A stretch of 64,000 nucleotides of DNA from NCBI GenBank assembly GCA_903642265.1, contig CAHJWN010000005.1, positions 1 to 64,000 on the forward strand. Reading direction: 5' to 3'. The notes under the pieces were generated by a model. The model was not told the DNA's origin and ran no database searches. It saw only the letters and a list, made by a program, of their open reading frames with translations. Below, in pieces: positions 1 to 9,100 of the stretch. The stretch comes from Acidobacteriaceae bacterium. GTDB lineage: Bacteria; Acidobacteriota; Terriglobia; Terriglobales; Acidobacteriaceae. The number at the start of each line of letters is the position of its first letter. Position 1 is the first letter of the stretch. Both the position numbers and the translations under genes were made by a program.

Positions 1-26
1 TCTCGCGGTTGAGATAAGTTATCCGA

Positions 27-677
27 ATGGAACACATTATCGACGGTGTCCTCCGCTTCCAGCGGGAGGTGCACCCGAACAACACCGCGCTCTACCGCGA
101 ACTCGCCATCTCTCAATCGCCCCAGGCCATGTTCATTGGCTGCGCGGACTCCCGCATCGTTCCCGAAGTCTTCACCGGCCAGGGGCCCGGTTCGCTCTTT
201 GTCGTCCGTAACGCCGGCAACATCATCCCGCCCAGCTCCACAATCCCTGGCGGCGTCACAGCCAGCATCGAATATGCTGTCTCGGTCCTCGGCATTCCCG
301 ACATCATCGTCTGCGGCCACTCCGGTTGCGGCGCCATGACCGCCCTGCTAAACGGCGCGCAAGCCCTTGCAAAACTCCCGAACGTCGCCCGCTGGCTCCA
401 CTATGCTGACGCGGCCCTCGCTGCCGTCAACACGGATGACGCCGTCGACTCTATCGAAGCTCGCCTGCAAGCCCTGGTCTACGAGAACGTCCTGACCCAG
501 CTCGACAATCTACTCACCCATCCTGCCGTCGCCGATGCCATCCACAACAAGCAGCTTCGCGTTCACGGCTGGGTCTACGACATAGGATCTGGCCGCGTCG
601 ATAACTACGACGCCCGCATTCAGCAGTTTGTTCCGCTCACCGCAGAAGCATTCGCTGATGCCACTCCGCCCGTCTAG
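27..677 (+). CDS. beta-class carbonic anhydrase
   Basis: Zinc enzyme interconverting CO2 and bicarbonate in the cytoplasm. The 216-residue protein has the whole beta-class signature: CADSR near residue 39 (zinc ligand Cys39 with the Asp41-Arg43 dyad) and GHSGCG with zinc ligands His98 and Cys101. Length matches the bacterial family. There is no signal peptide and no fused SulP transporter. It is the first gene in the window and stands alone; murJ converges on it with about 150 bp between. The ribosome-binding site before the ATG is weak. Family assignment is firm; the physiological role (bicarbonate supply or pH control) is inference. Confidence 0.95.
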   Translation: MEHIIDGVLRFQREVHPNNTALYRELAISQSPQAMFIGCADSRIVPEVFTGQGPGSLFVVRNAGNIIPPSSTIPGGVTASIEYAVSVLGIPDIIVCGHSGCGAMTALLNGAQALAKLPNVARWLHYADAALAAVNTDDAVDSIEARLQALVYENVLTQLDNLLTHPAVADAIHNKQLRVHGWVYDIGSGRVDNYDARIQQFVPLTAEAFADATPPV

Positions 678-827
678 CCTTATTGTGCGTCCTTCCCAAA
701 GCGAATCTGCGTTTGCTTGTTACATAGAACTGCCGCGCCCCGAGTGCTCCATCCGTTGCTTCCGTGTCTAGCGCGATGGGTGGGATATGAGACTTTCCTC
801 GGCACAGTGCCGATGTGCGAGGCGGCT

Positions 828-2429
828 TTACGCGTTCCTCCGCATCAACTGCCGCGGCAGCTTCGAGCCCGTTCCCACCAGCACCCCTGCACAAATTACT
901 GCCCAGACCACCGACCCGGCCGCGATGGCGACCACATCCCCTTGGTGGCCGCGCTCTAAATGCATCACACGCAAACACCAGACCACGCCGCCATATCCCA
1001 GCAGCGCCGCAAGCAGGGCCCGCGCCAGTTCCGCATACTCCAACCCCTGGATATGTACCAGCCGGTATCGGTGCAGCAGCACCGCCAGCGTGATCGTACT
1101 GATAGCCATACCAACGTCGGACGCCACTGCCAGGCCCGTCACGCCCATGCTCTGAAAGAGCAGTGCATACACCGGAATCGATATCAGCGTCACGCTCCAC
1201 CCAGCGATCGCTGGCGTCAGCGTATTGCCTGCAGCGTAGAAGCTTCGCGAGTAGATTGCCTGTGCCGACCACATCGCAATCGACACCGCGAAGATCGTAA
1301 AGTACTTCGAAGTTTCAGCCGCATCCTCTGGACTGAACCGCCCCCCGCGAAATAGATCGATGATGGGTACAGAGAGTGCCATCATCCACGCGCCTGCGAG
1401 TAAAGCCGTCGCAAACACCCGCGACACCGAACGGTTCACCGCATTGGCAAAATCGAAGCCTCGCCCCTGCGCAAACAGAGCGGCAAAAAACGGTAGCGAT
1501 GCAGCCCCCGCGGCCGACCCAAGGATCGTCATCGGCGCATTGAAGAGGCTCTTCGCAACATTCAACCGCGAGATCCCTCCTGGCACAGCCGAAGAGTAAT
1601 ACGCCAGTATCCACTTGTCCGCATACGTCAACGACACGCCCATCATAAGCGGCAGGCTTAGCTTCAGCCATTCGCGGAAGACCGGATGCCTCAATCCGAA
1701 CACAAACCTGTAACGCCATCCGTTGCGATATGCTCCGAAAGCCGCAAACCCTGCCGGTCCAAGTACCATCCCTGCGACCACGCCATATGCCAAGGAATCG
1801 ATGCCGACATATGGCGACAGCAACACACCGCCCAGGATAATCCCGGCGTTATAAACCAGCGGCCCAAACGCCTGATAGAGGAATATCTTCCGCACCAGCA
1901 GCCGCGAACCGAGAACACCGCTGGCGAAGAAGAAGAGCTGCGCCGGAAGGATAATCCGGGTCAAGTGCGTACAAAGCGCGGCGCTCTCTGCGGAAAAATC
2001 ATGGAACATGATCCGCGTATAGAAGGGCGCAAAGACCTCCGCCAGCAGGATCGCGGCTCCCAGCACAACTGCTACCCCGTTCAGTACGATTAGCAGCGCG
2101 CGGTCGGCACCCGCATCATCGCCCTTCTCTCGATATCGGTTCAGGATCGGAATCAGCGAAATTGAAGCCACGCCGCCGACCAGAAAATAACTGAGCATGT
2201 CCGGCAGCAGAAACGCATTGTTGTAGGCATCCGTAAGCGGTCCCGCCCCGAAAGCGGCATTGATGTACTTCGTCCGCACCAGACCCAGCAGCCCCGAAAG
2301 GAGCGTTGACGCCATCGTGATTAGCGTCGCTGAAAACGCAGTCTGGGCCTGCGACATGCGCAGCCACGCAAACCTTCCCGGTCCGGGCTTGCTCACGACC
2401 GCCAAATCTTTCTTCTTCCCGTTATCCAA
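828..2429 (-). CDS. murJ: lipid II flippase MurJ (MviN family)
   Basis: Inner-membrane flippase that moves lipid II to the periplasmic face for peptidoglycan synthesis. The 533-residue protein is highly hydrophobic, with many regularly spaced membrane segments and MviN/MurJ-type sequence at the N-terminus (STLLSGLLGLVRTKYINAAFG, shown in part, with the conserved Arg and the F-G-AG element) and the DAYNNAFLLPD stretch. Length fits the family (about 500-550). The frame opens at a TTG at 2429; an ATG at 2357 would also leave the first membrane helix intact, so the exact start is uncertain. It is divergent from the LysR gene, with about 61 bp between. Confidence 0.92.
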   Translation of the reverse strand: MDNGKKKDLAVVSKPGPGRFAWLRMSQAQTAFSATLITMASTLLSGLLGLVRTKYINAAFGAGPLTDAYNNAFLLPDMLSYFLVGGVASISLIPILNRYREKGDDAGADRALLIVLNGVAVVLGAAILLAEVFAPFYTRIMFHDFSAESAALCTHLTRIILPAQLFFFASGVLGSRLLVRKIFLYQAFGPLVYNAGIILGGVLLSPYVGIDSLAYGVVAGMVLGPAGFAAFGAYRNGWRYRFVFGLRHPVFREWLKLSLPLMMGVSLTYADKWILAYYSSAVPGGISRLNVAKSLFNAPMTILGSAAGAASLPFFAALFAQGRGFDFANAVNRSVSRVFATALLAGAWMMALSVPIIDLFRGGRFSPEDAAETSKYFTIFAVSIAMWSAQAIYSRSFYAAGNTLTPAIAGWSVTLISIPVYALLFQSMGVTGLAVASDVGMAISTITLAVLLHRYRLVHIQGLEYAELARALLAALLGYGGVVWCLRVMHLERGHQGDVVAIAAGSVVWAVICAGVLVGTGSKLPRQLMRRNA

Positions 2430-2490
2430 GCCTTCATTCTATCGGCCATCCACACTACGCCATACGATCTGCGACACTACGACCATCGCC

Positions 2491-3411
2491 ATGGAAAACC
2501 ATCGCCTCCGTGTCTTCCGCGAAGTCGTCGCCTGTATGAGCTTTCGCAAGGCGGCCGAGGTCCTCAATCTCAGCCAGCCTGCCATCAGCCAGCAAGTGCG
2601 CATGCTCGAAGAGGAATACGCTACGCGCCTCTTTGATCGCGAGGGCAATCACATCACTCTTACCGCTGCTGGCCGTGTTCTCCACGGCTACGCCCTTTCG
2701 GCCGCGCAGCTCATGGACGAGGCCCGCACCGCCCTCGCCTCGCTCAACCACATCGTCAGCGGAGATCTTCGACTTGGTGCTTCCACCACCATTGCCCAGT
2801 ACATTCTCCCGCGCGTCCTTGGTGCCTTTCACCGCCAGCATCCGCAGGTTCGTCTGTCTCTCATCAGCGGCAACACAGAGCAAATCGTCGAAGCCGTCCT
2901 TTCGGAACGGGTCGCTCTTGGCATCATCGAAGGCCCGGCGATGCGTCGTGGGCTGCGCACCGAACCCCTTATGCGTGACCGCATGGTTCTGATCGTTGGC
3001 GCCAAGCATCCGTTGATCGCTGCGAAGGGCAGAACATCCGAGCCACCTGCCTTGCTCTCCCTCGCCGCGCTCGCCACGCTTCCGATTCTCATGCGCGAGC
3101 GCGGCTCCGGCTCCCGCCGTGTCGTCGAGCGCGCCCTTAAGCATTCAGGACTGGCGTTGAAGTCCCTCCATATCGCCCTCGAGCTCGATTCGACGGAAGC
3201 CATCGTCAGCGGCGTCGAAGCCGGCCTTGGTGCAGGCTTCGTCTCTGAAAGCGCGATTGGCAAAGAACTCCGACTCGGCACCCTGCGCGTTGCGCACGTC
3301 GAAGGCCTCGTCATCGAGCGCAACTTCAGCCTCGTCTACCGCGCCGGTCAGGATCCCATTGGCCCAGCAGGTGCCTTCCGCAGCTTCGCCCACTTTGAGT
3401 TACGCTCTTGA
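2491..3411 (+). CDS. LysR-family transcriptional regulator next to a YeiH exporter
   Basis: A 306-residue LysR-type regulator. The N-terminal winged helix-turn-helix is clear (FRKAAEVLNLSQPAISQQVR, residues about 16-36), followed by a linker helix and a two-lobed substrate-binding domain beginning near residue 90 (LRLGASTTIAQYILPRVL). The frame is open further upstream, but ATG 2491 places the HTH at its usual distance from the start. It lies head-to-head with murJ and directly upstream of the YeiH-type gene in the same direction. In enterobacteria a LysR gene (yeiE) also borders yeiH, so control of the downstream exporter is a reasonable inference. The effector cannot be read from sequence. 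Confidence 0.9.
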   Translation: MENHRLRVFREVVACMSFRKAAEVLNLSQPAISQQVRMLEEEYATRLFDREGNHITLTAAGRVLHGYALSAAQLMDEARTALASLNHIVSGDLRLGASTTIAQYILPRVLGAFHRQHPQVRLSLISGNTEQIVEAVLSERVALGIIEGPAMRRGLRTEPLMRDRMVLIVGAKHPLIAAKGRTSEPPALLSLAALATLPILMRERGSGSRRVVERALKHSGLALKSLHIALELDSTEAIVSGVEAGLGAGFVSESAIGKELRLGTLRVAHVEGLVIERNFSLVYRAGQDPIGPAGAFRSFAHFELRS

Positions 3412-3499
3412 ACGCGCTCATGCCGATAACAAAAACTTATAGCCTATCCAAAGAATCGTCTCGACACCAATGCGCTCAACGGTGTCTTCTCAGAGAGAC

Positions 3500-4432
3500 A
3501 TGATTCGCAACCTCTTTTACATCGGCATCATTCTCTCCGCCAGCGGCCTGGTGTCGCCGCCCATCGCCCTTGCCGGAGGGCTCATCTTTGGCCTCACCAC
3601 CGTGCATCACTTTCACGTCGAAAGCCGCAATCTGTCAAAGTTTTTGCTCCAGGCGGCAGTCGTCTGTCTTGGCTTCGGCATGAACCTGCAGGAGGTCATC
3701 CATGCCGGCAAGTCTGGCTTCCTCTACACCGCCATCAGCATCACCTTTGCACTCTCGCTTGGCATCGCGCTTGGCAAACTGCTCAAAGTCCAGCAGACCC
3801 AGTCGCTCCTCATTGCCTTCGGAACTGCCATCTGCGGAGGCAGCGCGATCGCCGCCATCGGACCCGTCCTCGATGCCAACGAAGAAGAGATGGCTGTCTC
3901 ACTTGGCACCGTCTTCGTGCTTAATTCTGTCGCGCTGCTTACCTTCCCTGCCATCGGATGGGCCATGCACCTGTCGCAAACACAATTTGGCCTGTGGGCC
4001 GCACTCGCCATCCATGACACCAGCTCGGTCGTCGGCGCAGGCGCTAAATACGGTCCTACTGCCCTCGCCGTCGGCACAACCGTAAAACTCGCCCGCGCTC
4101 TCTGGATCGTTCCACTCGCCATCGCCACGGCAAGCCTCAAGAAGAGTAAGACCCGCATCAAGTGGCCCTGGTTCATCCTCTATTTCTGCGCTGCGGCGGT
4201 GGCGGCGACGTACGTACCGCGCTATATTCCATCATCCGTGCCGCTCTTCGGAGCGCTCAACCGTCTTGGTCGCGCCGCCCTGACCGTCGTCCTCTTCCTC
4301 ATCGGAACCGGCATTACCCGCACCACCTTGCGTGAGGTCGGTGTGCGACCGCTCATCCAGGGCATCACCCTCTGGATAGTCGTCGCCAGCTTGTCACTTT
4401 ACGCCATCCACGTCGGCTGGATCGCCCTGTAG
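3500..4432 (+). CDS. YeiH/UPF0324 family membrane protein (putative sulfate exporter family)
   Basis: Polytopic inner-membrane protein of about 310 residues with roughly ten hydrophobic segments. Family-typical motifs are AVVCLGFGMNLQEV, AFGTAICGGSAIAAIGPVL and AIHDTSSVVGAG. UPF0324/YeiH proteins are annotated as putative sulfate exporters; the transported substrate is not proven. I chose ATG 3500 because a purine-rich AGAGAG lies just before it; an in-frame ATG at 3470 has no visible ribosome-binding site. It follows the LysR gene by under 90 bp and converges on the MerR gene. Confidence 0.85.
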   Translation: MIRNLFYIGIILSASGLVSPPIALAGGLIFGLTTVHHFHVESRNLSKFLLQAAVVCLGFGMNLQEVIHAGKSGFLYTAISITFALSLGIALGKLLKVQQTQSLLIAFGTAICGGSAIAAIGPVLDANEEEMAVSLGTVFVLNSVALLTFPAIGWAMHLSQTQFGLWAALAIHDTSSVVGAGAKYGPTALAVGTTVKLARALWIVPLAIATASLKKSKTRIKWPWFILYFCAAAVAATYVPRYIPSSVPLFGALNRLGRAALTVVLFLIGTGITRTTLREVGVRPLIQGITLWIVVASLSLYAIHVGWIAL

Positions 4433-4463
4433 AGTCGTACTCTGACACCAGACGGGTTTGCGT

Positions 4464-4979
4464 TTAAACGCCCGGCTGGGATGGCCCGCCAGGTTCCCCA
4501 AACAGCCCCTCGGGTTCGCGATCCACCACGCTCGACCGCTTCCTTACCGCTCGAATCGACTGCACCGCCCCGGTCGGCTTCATCCCAGCCGGTTTCTGCA
4601 GCAGCGTAAGCAGGTCCTGCAAATCTTTACGCAGGCGCCTTAGCTTTCCCAGATCCGGGGCGCCATCGACACCCGGCAGCAGCGCCGGCTCCTTGCTTCT
4701 AGCCTCAGTCTTCAGAAATTGCCTGGCTCCCGGGATCGTAAAGCCCTCGTCATAGAGCAGGGTTTTGACCCGCAACGCCATCTCTACATCGCGCCGCCGA
4801 TACAGCCGTTGCCCCGTTCCGCCTTTATTAGGCTTCAGCTGCGGGAACTCGCCCTCCCAGAACCGCAGCACATACGCCGGTACTTCGCACAGCTTCGCTA
4901 CTTCGCCAATCCGGAAGTACAGCTTGTCCGGGATCTCACGACCACCCGTATTGCTTCGGATTGGCTGGTGCTGTGCCAT
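4464..4979 (-). CDS. MerR-family transcriptional regulator
   Basis: A 171-residue DNA-binding protein. Residues about 20-90 form a MerR-type winged helix: YFRIGEVAKLCEVPAYVLRF (helix-turn-helix), then QLKPNKGGTGQRLYRRRDVE with the wing, then the third helix with DEGFTIPGARQFL. The C-terminal half has a coiled-coil-like region (LGKLRRLRKDLQDLLTLLQK) suited to dimerisation and no cysteine metal-binding loop, so it is closer to the HspR/effectorless branch than to metal sensors. ATG 4979 has a strong AGGAG seven bases upstream; longer in-frame starts lack one. Its target is unknown. Confidence 0.88.
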   Translation of the reverse strand: MAQHQPIRSNTGGREIPDKLYFRIGEVAKLCEVPAYVLRFWEGEFPQLKPNKGGTGQRLYRRRDVEMALRVKTLLYDEGFTIPGARQFLKTEARSKEPALLPGVDGAPDLGKLRRLRKDLQDLLTLLQKPAGMKPTGAVQSIRAVRKRSSVVDREPEGLFGEPGGPSQPGV

Positions 4980-5158
4980 TGCAAACTCCTGGAATCTGCC
5001 GCCATACTGCTCGCCGCACTGCTCCACTTGCCCATAAGTATATTCGCCATTGCTCGTCATACTTGCTTTTTCTGAACCATACCCACCAACCCGCATTTTC
5101 CCGGAACCTTCTACCAACAGCTGTCGTATCGTGTCTCATACCTTGTTCGGGAGCATTC

Positions 5159-5806
5159 ATGCGTCTAAACCATCTCACCGTGGCAACACTCTTTGTCGTG
5201 ACAGCCTTTACCTTCGGCTGCCGCGTCGAATCGAAAAAGAACGACAATGGGGACGACGTCAAGATCGCAACACCTTTCGGCGGCATGTCCGTCAAGACTG
5301 ACGACTCCAGCACCGCTCAGAGCACCGGCCTGGCCACCTACCCTGGCGCGGTAGTTGTCTCCAAAAAGGACAAGGATGGCCACGGGAATGGCTCTGCGGA
5401 CGTCAATATGAGCTTTGGCAGCTTTAAGCTCCGTGTCAAGGCAGTCAGCATGCGCAGTGACGACTCGCCCGACAAGGTTCTCGACTTCTACAAGAAAGGC
5501 CTTGCACACTTCGGCACCGTGATCCAATGCAAGGACCATCATCCTGTCGGGACCCCCACCCGCACCCCCGACGGCCTCGACTGCAGCGACGACGACCGTC
5601 ACACCGGCCAGGTCAAGGTCTATGACGAACTTCCCGGCAAGACCGAGCTCAAGGCTGGCTCAAGACAGCACCAGCACATCGTTGGAATTGACGCTGACGG
5701 CTCCGGCACCAAGTTCGATCTGGTGGCTCTCGATCTGCCCGGCAGCTTCAGCTTCGGTAATAAAGATAAGAAGGACGACGACTCCGGAGATGACGGCAAG
5801 CAGTAG
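5159..5806 (+). CDS. small secreted lipoprotein of unknown function
   Basis: A 215-residue protein with a lipoprotein signal: MRLNHLTVATLF followed by the lipobox FTFGC (Cys21). The mature part is charged and ends in a Lys/Asp-rich tail (NKDKKDDDSGDDGKQ). The central part, with YPGA and DDSPDKVLDFYKKGL, resembles secreted acidobacterial proteins in which a short alpha/beta domain follows a 'YPGA' element, but I cannot name a family. ATG 5159 follows GGGAG by five bases; the longer open frame upstream lacks a ribosome-binding site and would hide the signal peptide. Divergent from the MerR gene. Function unknown. Confidence 0.75.
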   Translation: MRLNHLTVATLFVVTAFTFGCRVESKKNDNGDDVKIATPFGGMSVKTDDSSTAQSTGLATYPGAVVVSKKDKDGHGNGSADVNMSFGSFKLRVKAVSMRSDDSPDKVLDFYKKGLAHFGTVIQCKDHHPVGTPTRTPDGLDCSDDDRHTGQVKVYDELPGKTELKAGSRQHQHIVGIDADGSGTKFDLVALDLPGSFSFGNKDKKDDDSGDDGKQ

Positions 5807-6105
5807 TTCTTATAGCAGTTCCCATCTCCGGCAGTTCCGATCCAAGCCTCTCGTGACGTAGGGGACCTCTTGGCGGCTTAGTTCTCCACTCAGAACATAA
5901 AAATGCTTCTTCCTTGCACTCTTTCCGTGTAGCCTGTGTCTCTCCCCGGGCTGCGGCTTATTGTGTGTCTCTACGACTGACTCTCGCCGCCATCCAGTAT
6001 TGCTGTTTCATGAAACGCTTGTGGCTTTCACGGCACCATGCTGCAGAATTCTTTCGGGTGCTCGCATGCTAGGGGAGAGCGGGTCGCCCCACGCGGGAGC
6101 AACCG
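5807..6105. other. intergenic region without a recognised gene
   Basis: About 300 bp between the lipoprotein gene and the large membrane protein gene. I find no convincing reading frame, tRNA or strong hairpin. The last bases carry the GGGAG ribosome-binding site of the downstream gene, so a promoter is likely here, but I cannot place it. Confidence 0.5.
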
Positions 6106-9100
6106 ATGAGACAGATCGCAGGCGTTAGCGTTGTTCTTGCGGTTGCAATGGCCGCGATGCGTTTCGTATCGAGCCCACAGACCTCCGCCTCGCTGCCGAT
6201 TGCGCCGCCTGCCGCGCATCGATCTACAGCAAAGAAGTCCGACGCCAAGCAGACTCTTGCTAGCGCTTACAAGGGGGGCTGCTCTGTCTTCGATGCCGAT
6301 GACGCCCCCGACGAGGCGGGCAGCAAGCCCGACACAAATCGCGGCGCAGCCCAGTCCCTCATTCGCCGCTTTTTCGATCTCAAGGACCACGAGAACCTGC
6401 GTGCCAAGCCCAACGTGCGATTCGCGATCGCTCTTGCTCCGGACCCTCGTCATACCAATCTCAGCCTGATCTTTGATCGCGAGATGGTGGCCATTCAGCA
6501 GGCGGCCCAGGATCAGGGCTATAACTACAATTCCTCCTGGCTGCCCTGGCAGTCTGATTCCTCTGCTGCGTACGCGCTGCTCGAAGACCAGCAGCGTACG
6601 GAGGACGACACGGGTCGACGTGAGGCCTGCCCTGGACTCTTGGTCTTCCGCAAGAGCATTCGTGATCTCGGGCGCGACACCGACCTCGCCCACCTGCACG
6701 ATGCGTATGACGAAGCATTGGTCGTGTTGGTGGTTGGCGAGCAGCCCACTGGTGGCGTCAATCAGACGCAATGGGAGAATGCGATTGCATGGCTGCATGA
6801 GAACGCTTACGTTCCGCAAAAGGGTTCGCCGCAATGGAGGCCGCTGCACATCCTTGGACCTACGTTCAGCGGCTCGCTTGTATCGCTGCAACGCGATCTC
6901 GCAACCGCAGCGCGTGCACCAGACGACGCAACGGTGTTTCCTTCTGCCAGCACGCCCGTTCGCATCTTGAGCGGCTCCGTTAGCCGGTGCTCCACCGCCT
7001 TGTGGTTTCGACACACGATGCAGATCACACGACCTACGTCTCCGACCAGCTTCGGGAGCTTTCAACAAAGTGACGAGCTCGAGATCTTCCGGTTCATGAA
7101 CTACCTGAAAGAGCAGCGCACTGAGCTGAGGGATGTGGCCATCGTCTCAGAAGACGAGACCGCATATGCAAACAGCTCAGCTCCTGAGAAGGGTGACCTT
7201 TCAGCGACGACCGCACCCTGCGAGTTTGCCTATTCACAAGCAAACTCGCCGGTCAGATTATCGTTTCCGCGGGACATCTCGGCAATGCGCTCGGCTTACG
7301 AAAAAGAATCGCTATTTACTGCCGATCCCGCGCGAGGCGCACATGCCGTATTGCAGGAGAACGTTCATCTCGAAGGTGAAGCCTCTAACGTTGCTGACAC
7401 CATTCCGATGTACAGCGGTTCTTTTACGCCGGTTGCAGAGGAGGCTGTTCTTTACGGACTAGTCAGCAACCTTCGTGCGCATCACGCCCGGTATATTGTG
7501 CTGCGCTGTACAAATCCACTCGATTTCCTCTTCCTTACGCGCTTCTTCCATCGCGCCTATCCCGAAGGCCGCATCGTAACGGTCGGGTCCGATCTTCTCT
7601 TTCGCCGCGAGATCGATACCACCGAGTTCCGCGGGGTACTTGCTCTCTCAAGTTATCCGCTGCTGCCGCTCGAGCAACACTGGTCGCACGTCTCCGCGCG
7701 GGCCGATGACGCACCGCCGATCCCACATACGCATCGCATTCCCGAATCGCACATGGAAGGGACATACCTGGCCGCGCGGTATCTCTTTGACAACGACGAG
7801 CCGGAGTCACCTTTTAACGGCCACGAAGATCCAGTGATTCTTCCTTTTAAGGAAAATATTCCGGACTTTGCAGATCCGTTCTGGATGCACGAACCGGGCG
7901 AAACCTTCCGAACAATCCAGGCGCCGATCTGGCTCTCGATCGTCGGCCGGGATGGATACTGGCCTGTGGCCGTCTTGAACGAGAGATCCACGCCCGACAA
8001 CTGCCTGAACCGCATCGATAAAGATGAGGCGCGGCCGTGCAACCAGAGTACCCAGGAAAAGTTGGCTCCGCCTTCAGCCATGGTGCAGATCAAAGGCACT
8101 ACTCCGGATGGCGTTCACGTCCACTACGATCGGGACCCCGCCAATCCTGCGCACTTCCACCGCTATCTAAGATTTTCACTTCCTCTGTCATGGGAGGTGT
8201 TCGCGGTACTTGCGACGTTTCTTCTCATCTACCAGGTGTTTGGTGTCTGGCAAGGAAACCACTTCACCTCATCCGGCCTGTTCATCATGTTCCGGCGCGT
8301 CACAACGCCATCGCAGGCAATCCTGATTGGCGTCAACACGGCGTTCGCGCTCTCGCTGTTACTGCAACTCCTTATGACAGCTCTCGAGCTTCCAAATTTC
8401 ACCAGTGTCTTCAAGAACTCGACGGAGTTCGCATTCTTTACCCTTCTCTGGTTTGTCTTTCTAGGCTTCGTCTTATGGAGGTTTATCAAAGGCGACTCAT
8501 CGGCGGAACACCGATTGAGCAACAACATTGCACTGGCCAGCATTGCAGCGACGCTCGGCTTTCTGATCATCTGCGCTATCTGGGTCTGGTTCGTTGACCG
8601 GCCCATTCGCGTAGCAAATGCCCTGCCGCTCTTCTTCCGCATGACGCACTTGACGCAGGGAGTTTCACCGCTCGTTCCAATCATGTTTCTGCTCCTGGGC
8701 TTCTATCTTTGGACTTGGCAGGCACTGGCCGGCAACTCGCTGCTCTGCTGCGGCGTCCCCATTCTGCCGGAACTCGATAATGCTTCGTTTCCGAAAGCAC
8801 AACACCCCTGGTGGCAGTATTGGCGATCTGCCGCCTACTTGAAATTGCTCGGCCTGCCCACACGGCCTCGCCTTCAGAATGGCCCTGTGACCCTGGACAA
8901 GCTTTTTCATCGCATCAGTCACGAGGTCGGCAAGCGCATCATCAGGATCGCCAGCCCGGCTTGCGTTGACCCTGAAGTGATCGCCTTCCCTCTGCTGCTA
9001 TTGATCTCTGCGCTGGTTTACCTGTTCAACATTGGCACGCCTTTGCTGGGGTTGGAGGGAAGGGCGTACGCGTGGATCGTAAATATCGCGTTGCTCGTGG

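Noticed and set aside
4460-4471. Perfect 12-bp palindrome gcgtttaaacgc at the end of the MerR gene
   Set aside because: It has no loop, so it cannot be a normal terminator hairpin, and it overlaps the stop codon. Chance or a weak site; nothing supports more.
6028-7068. A 346-codon open frame antisense to the start of the large membrane protein gene
   Set aside because: No recognisable domain, composition rich in Arg as expected for a shadow frame, and it overlaps a strongly supported gene.
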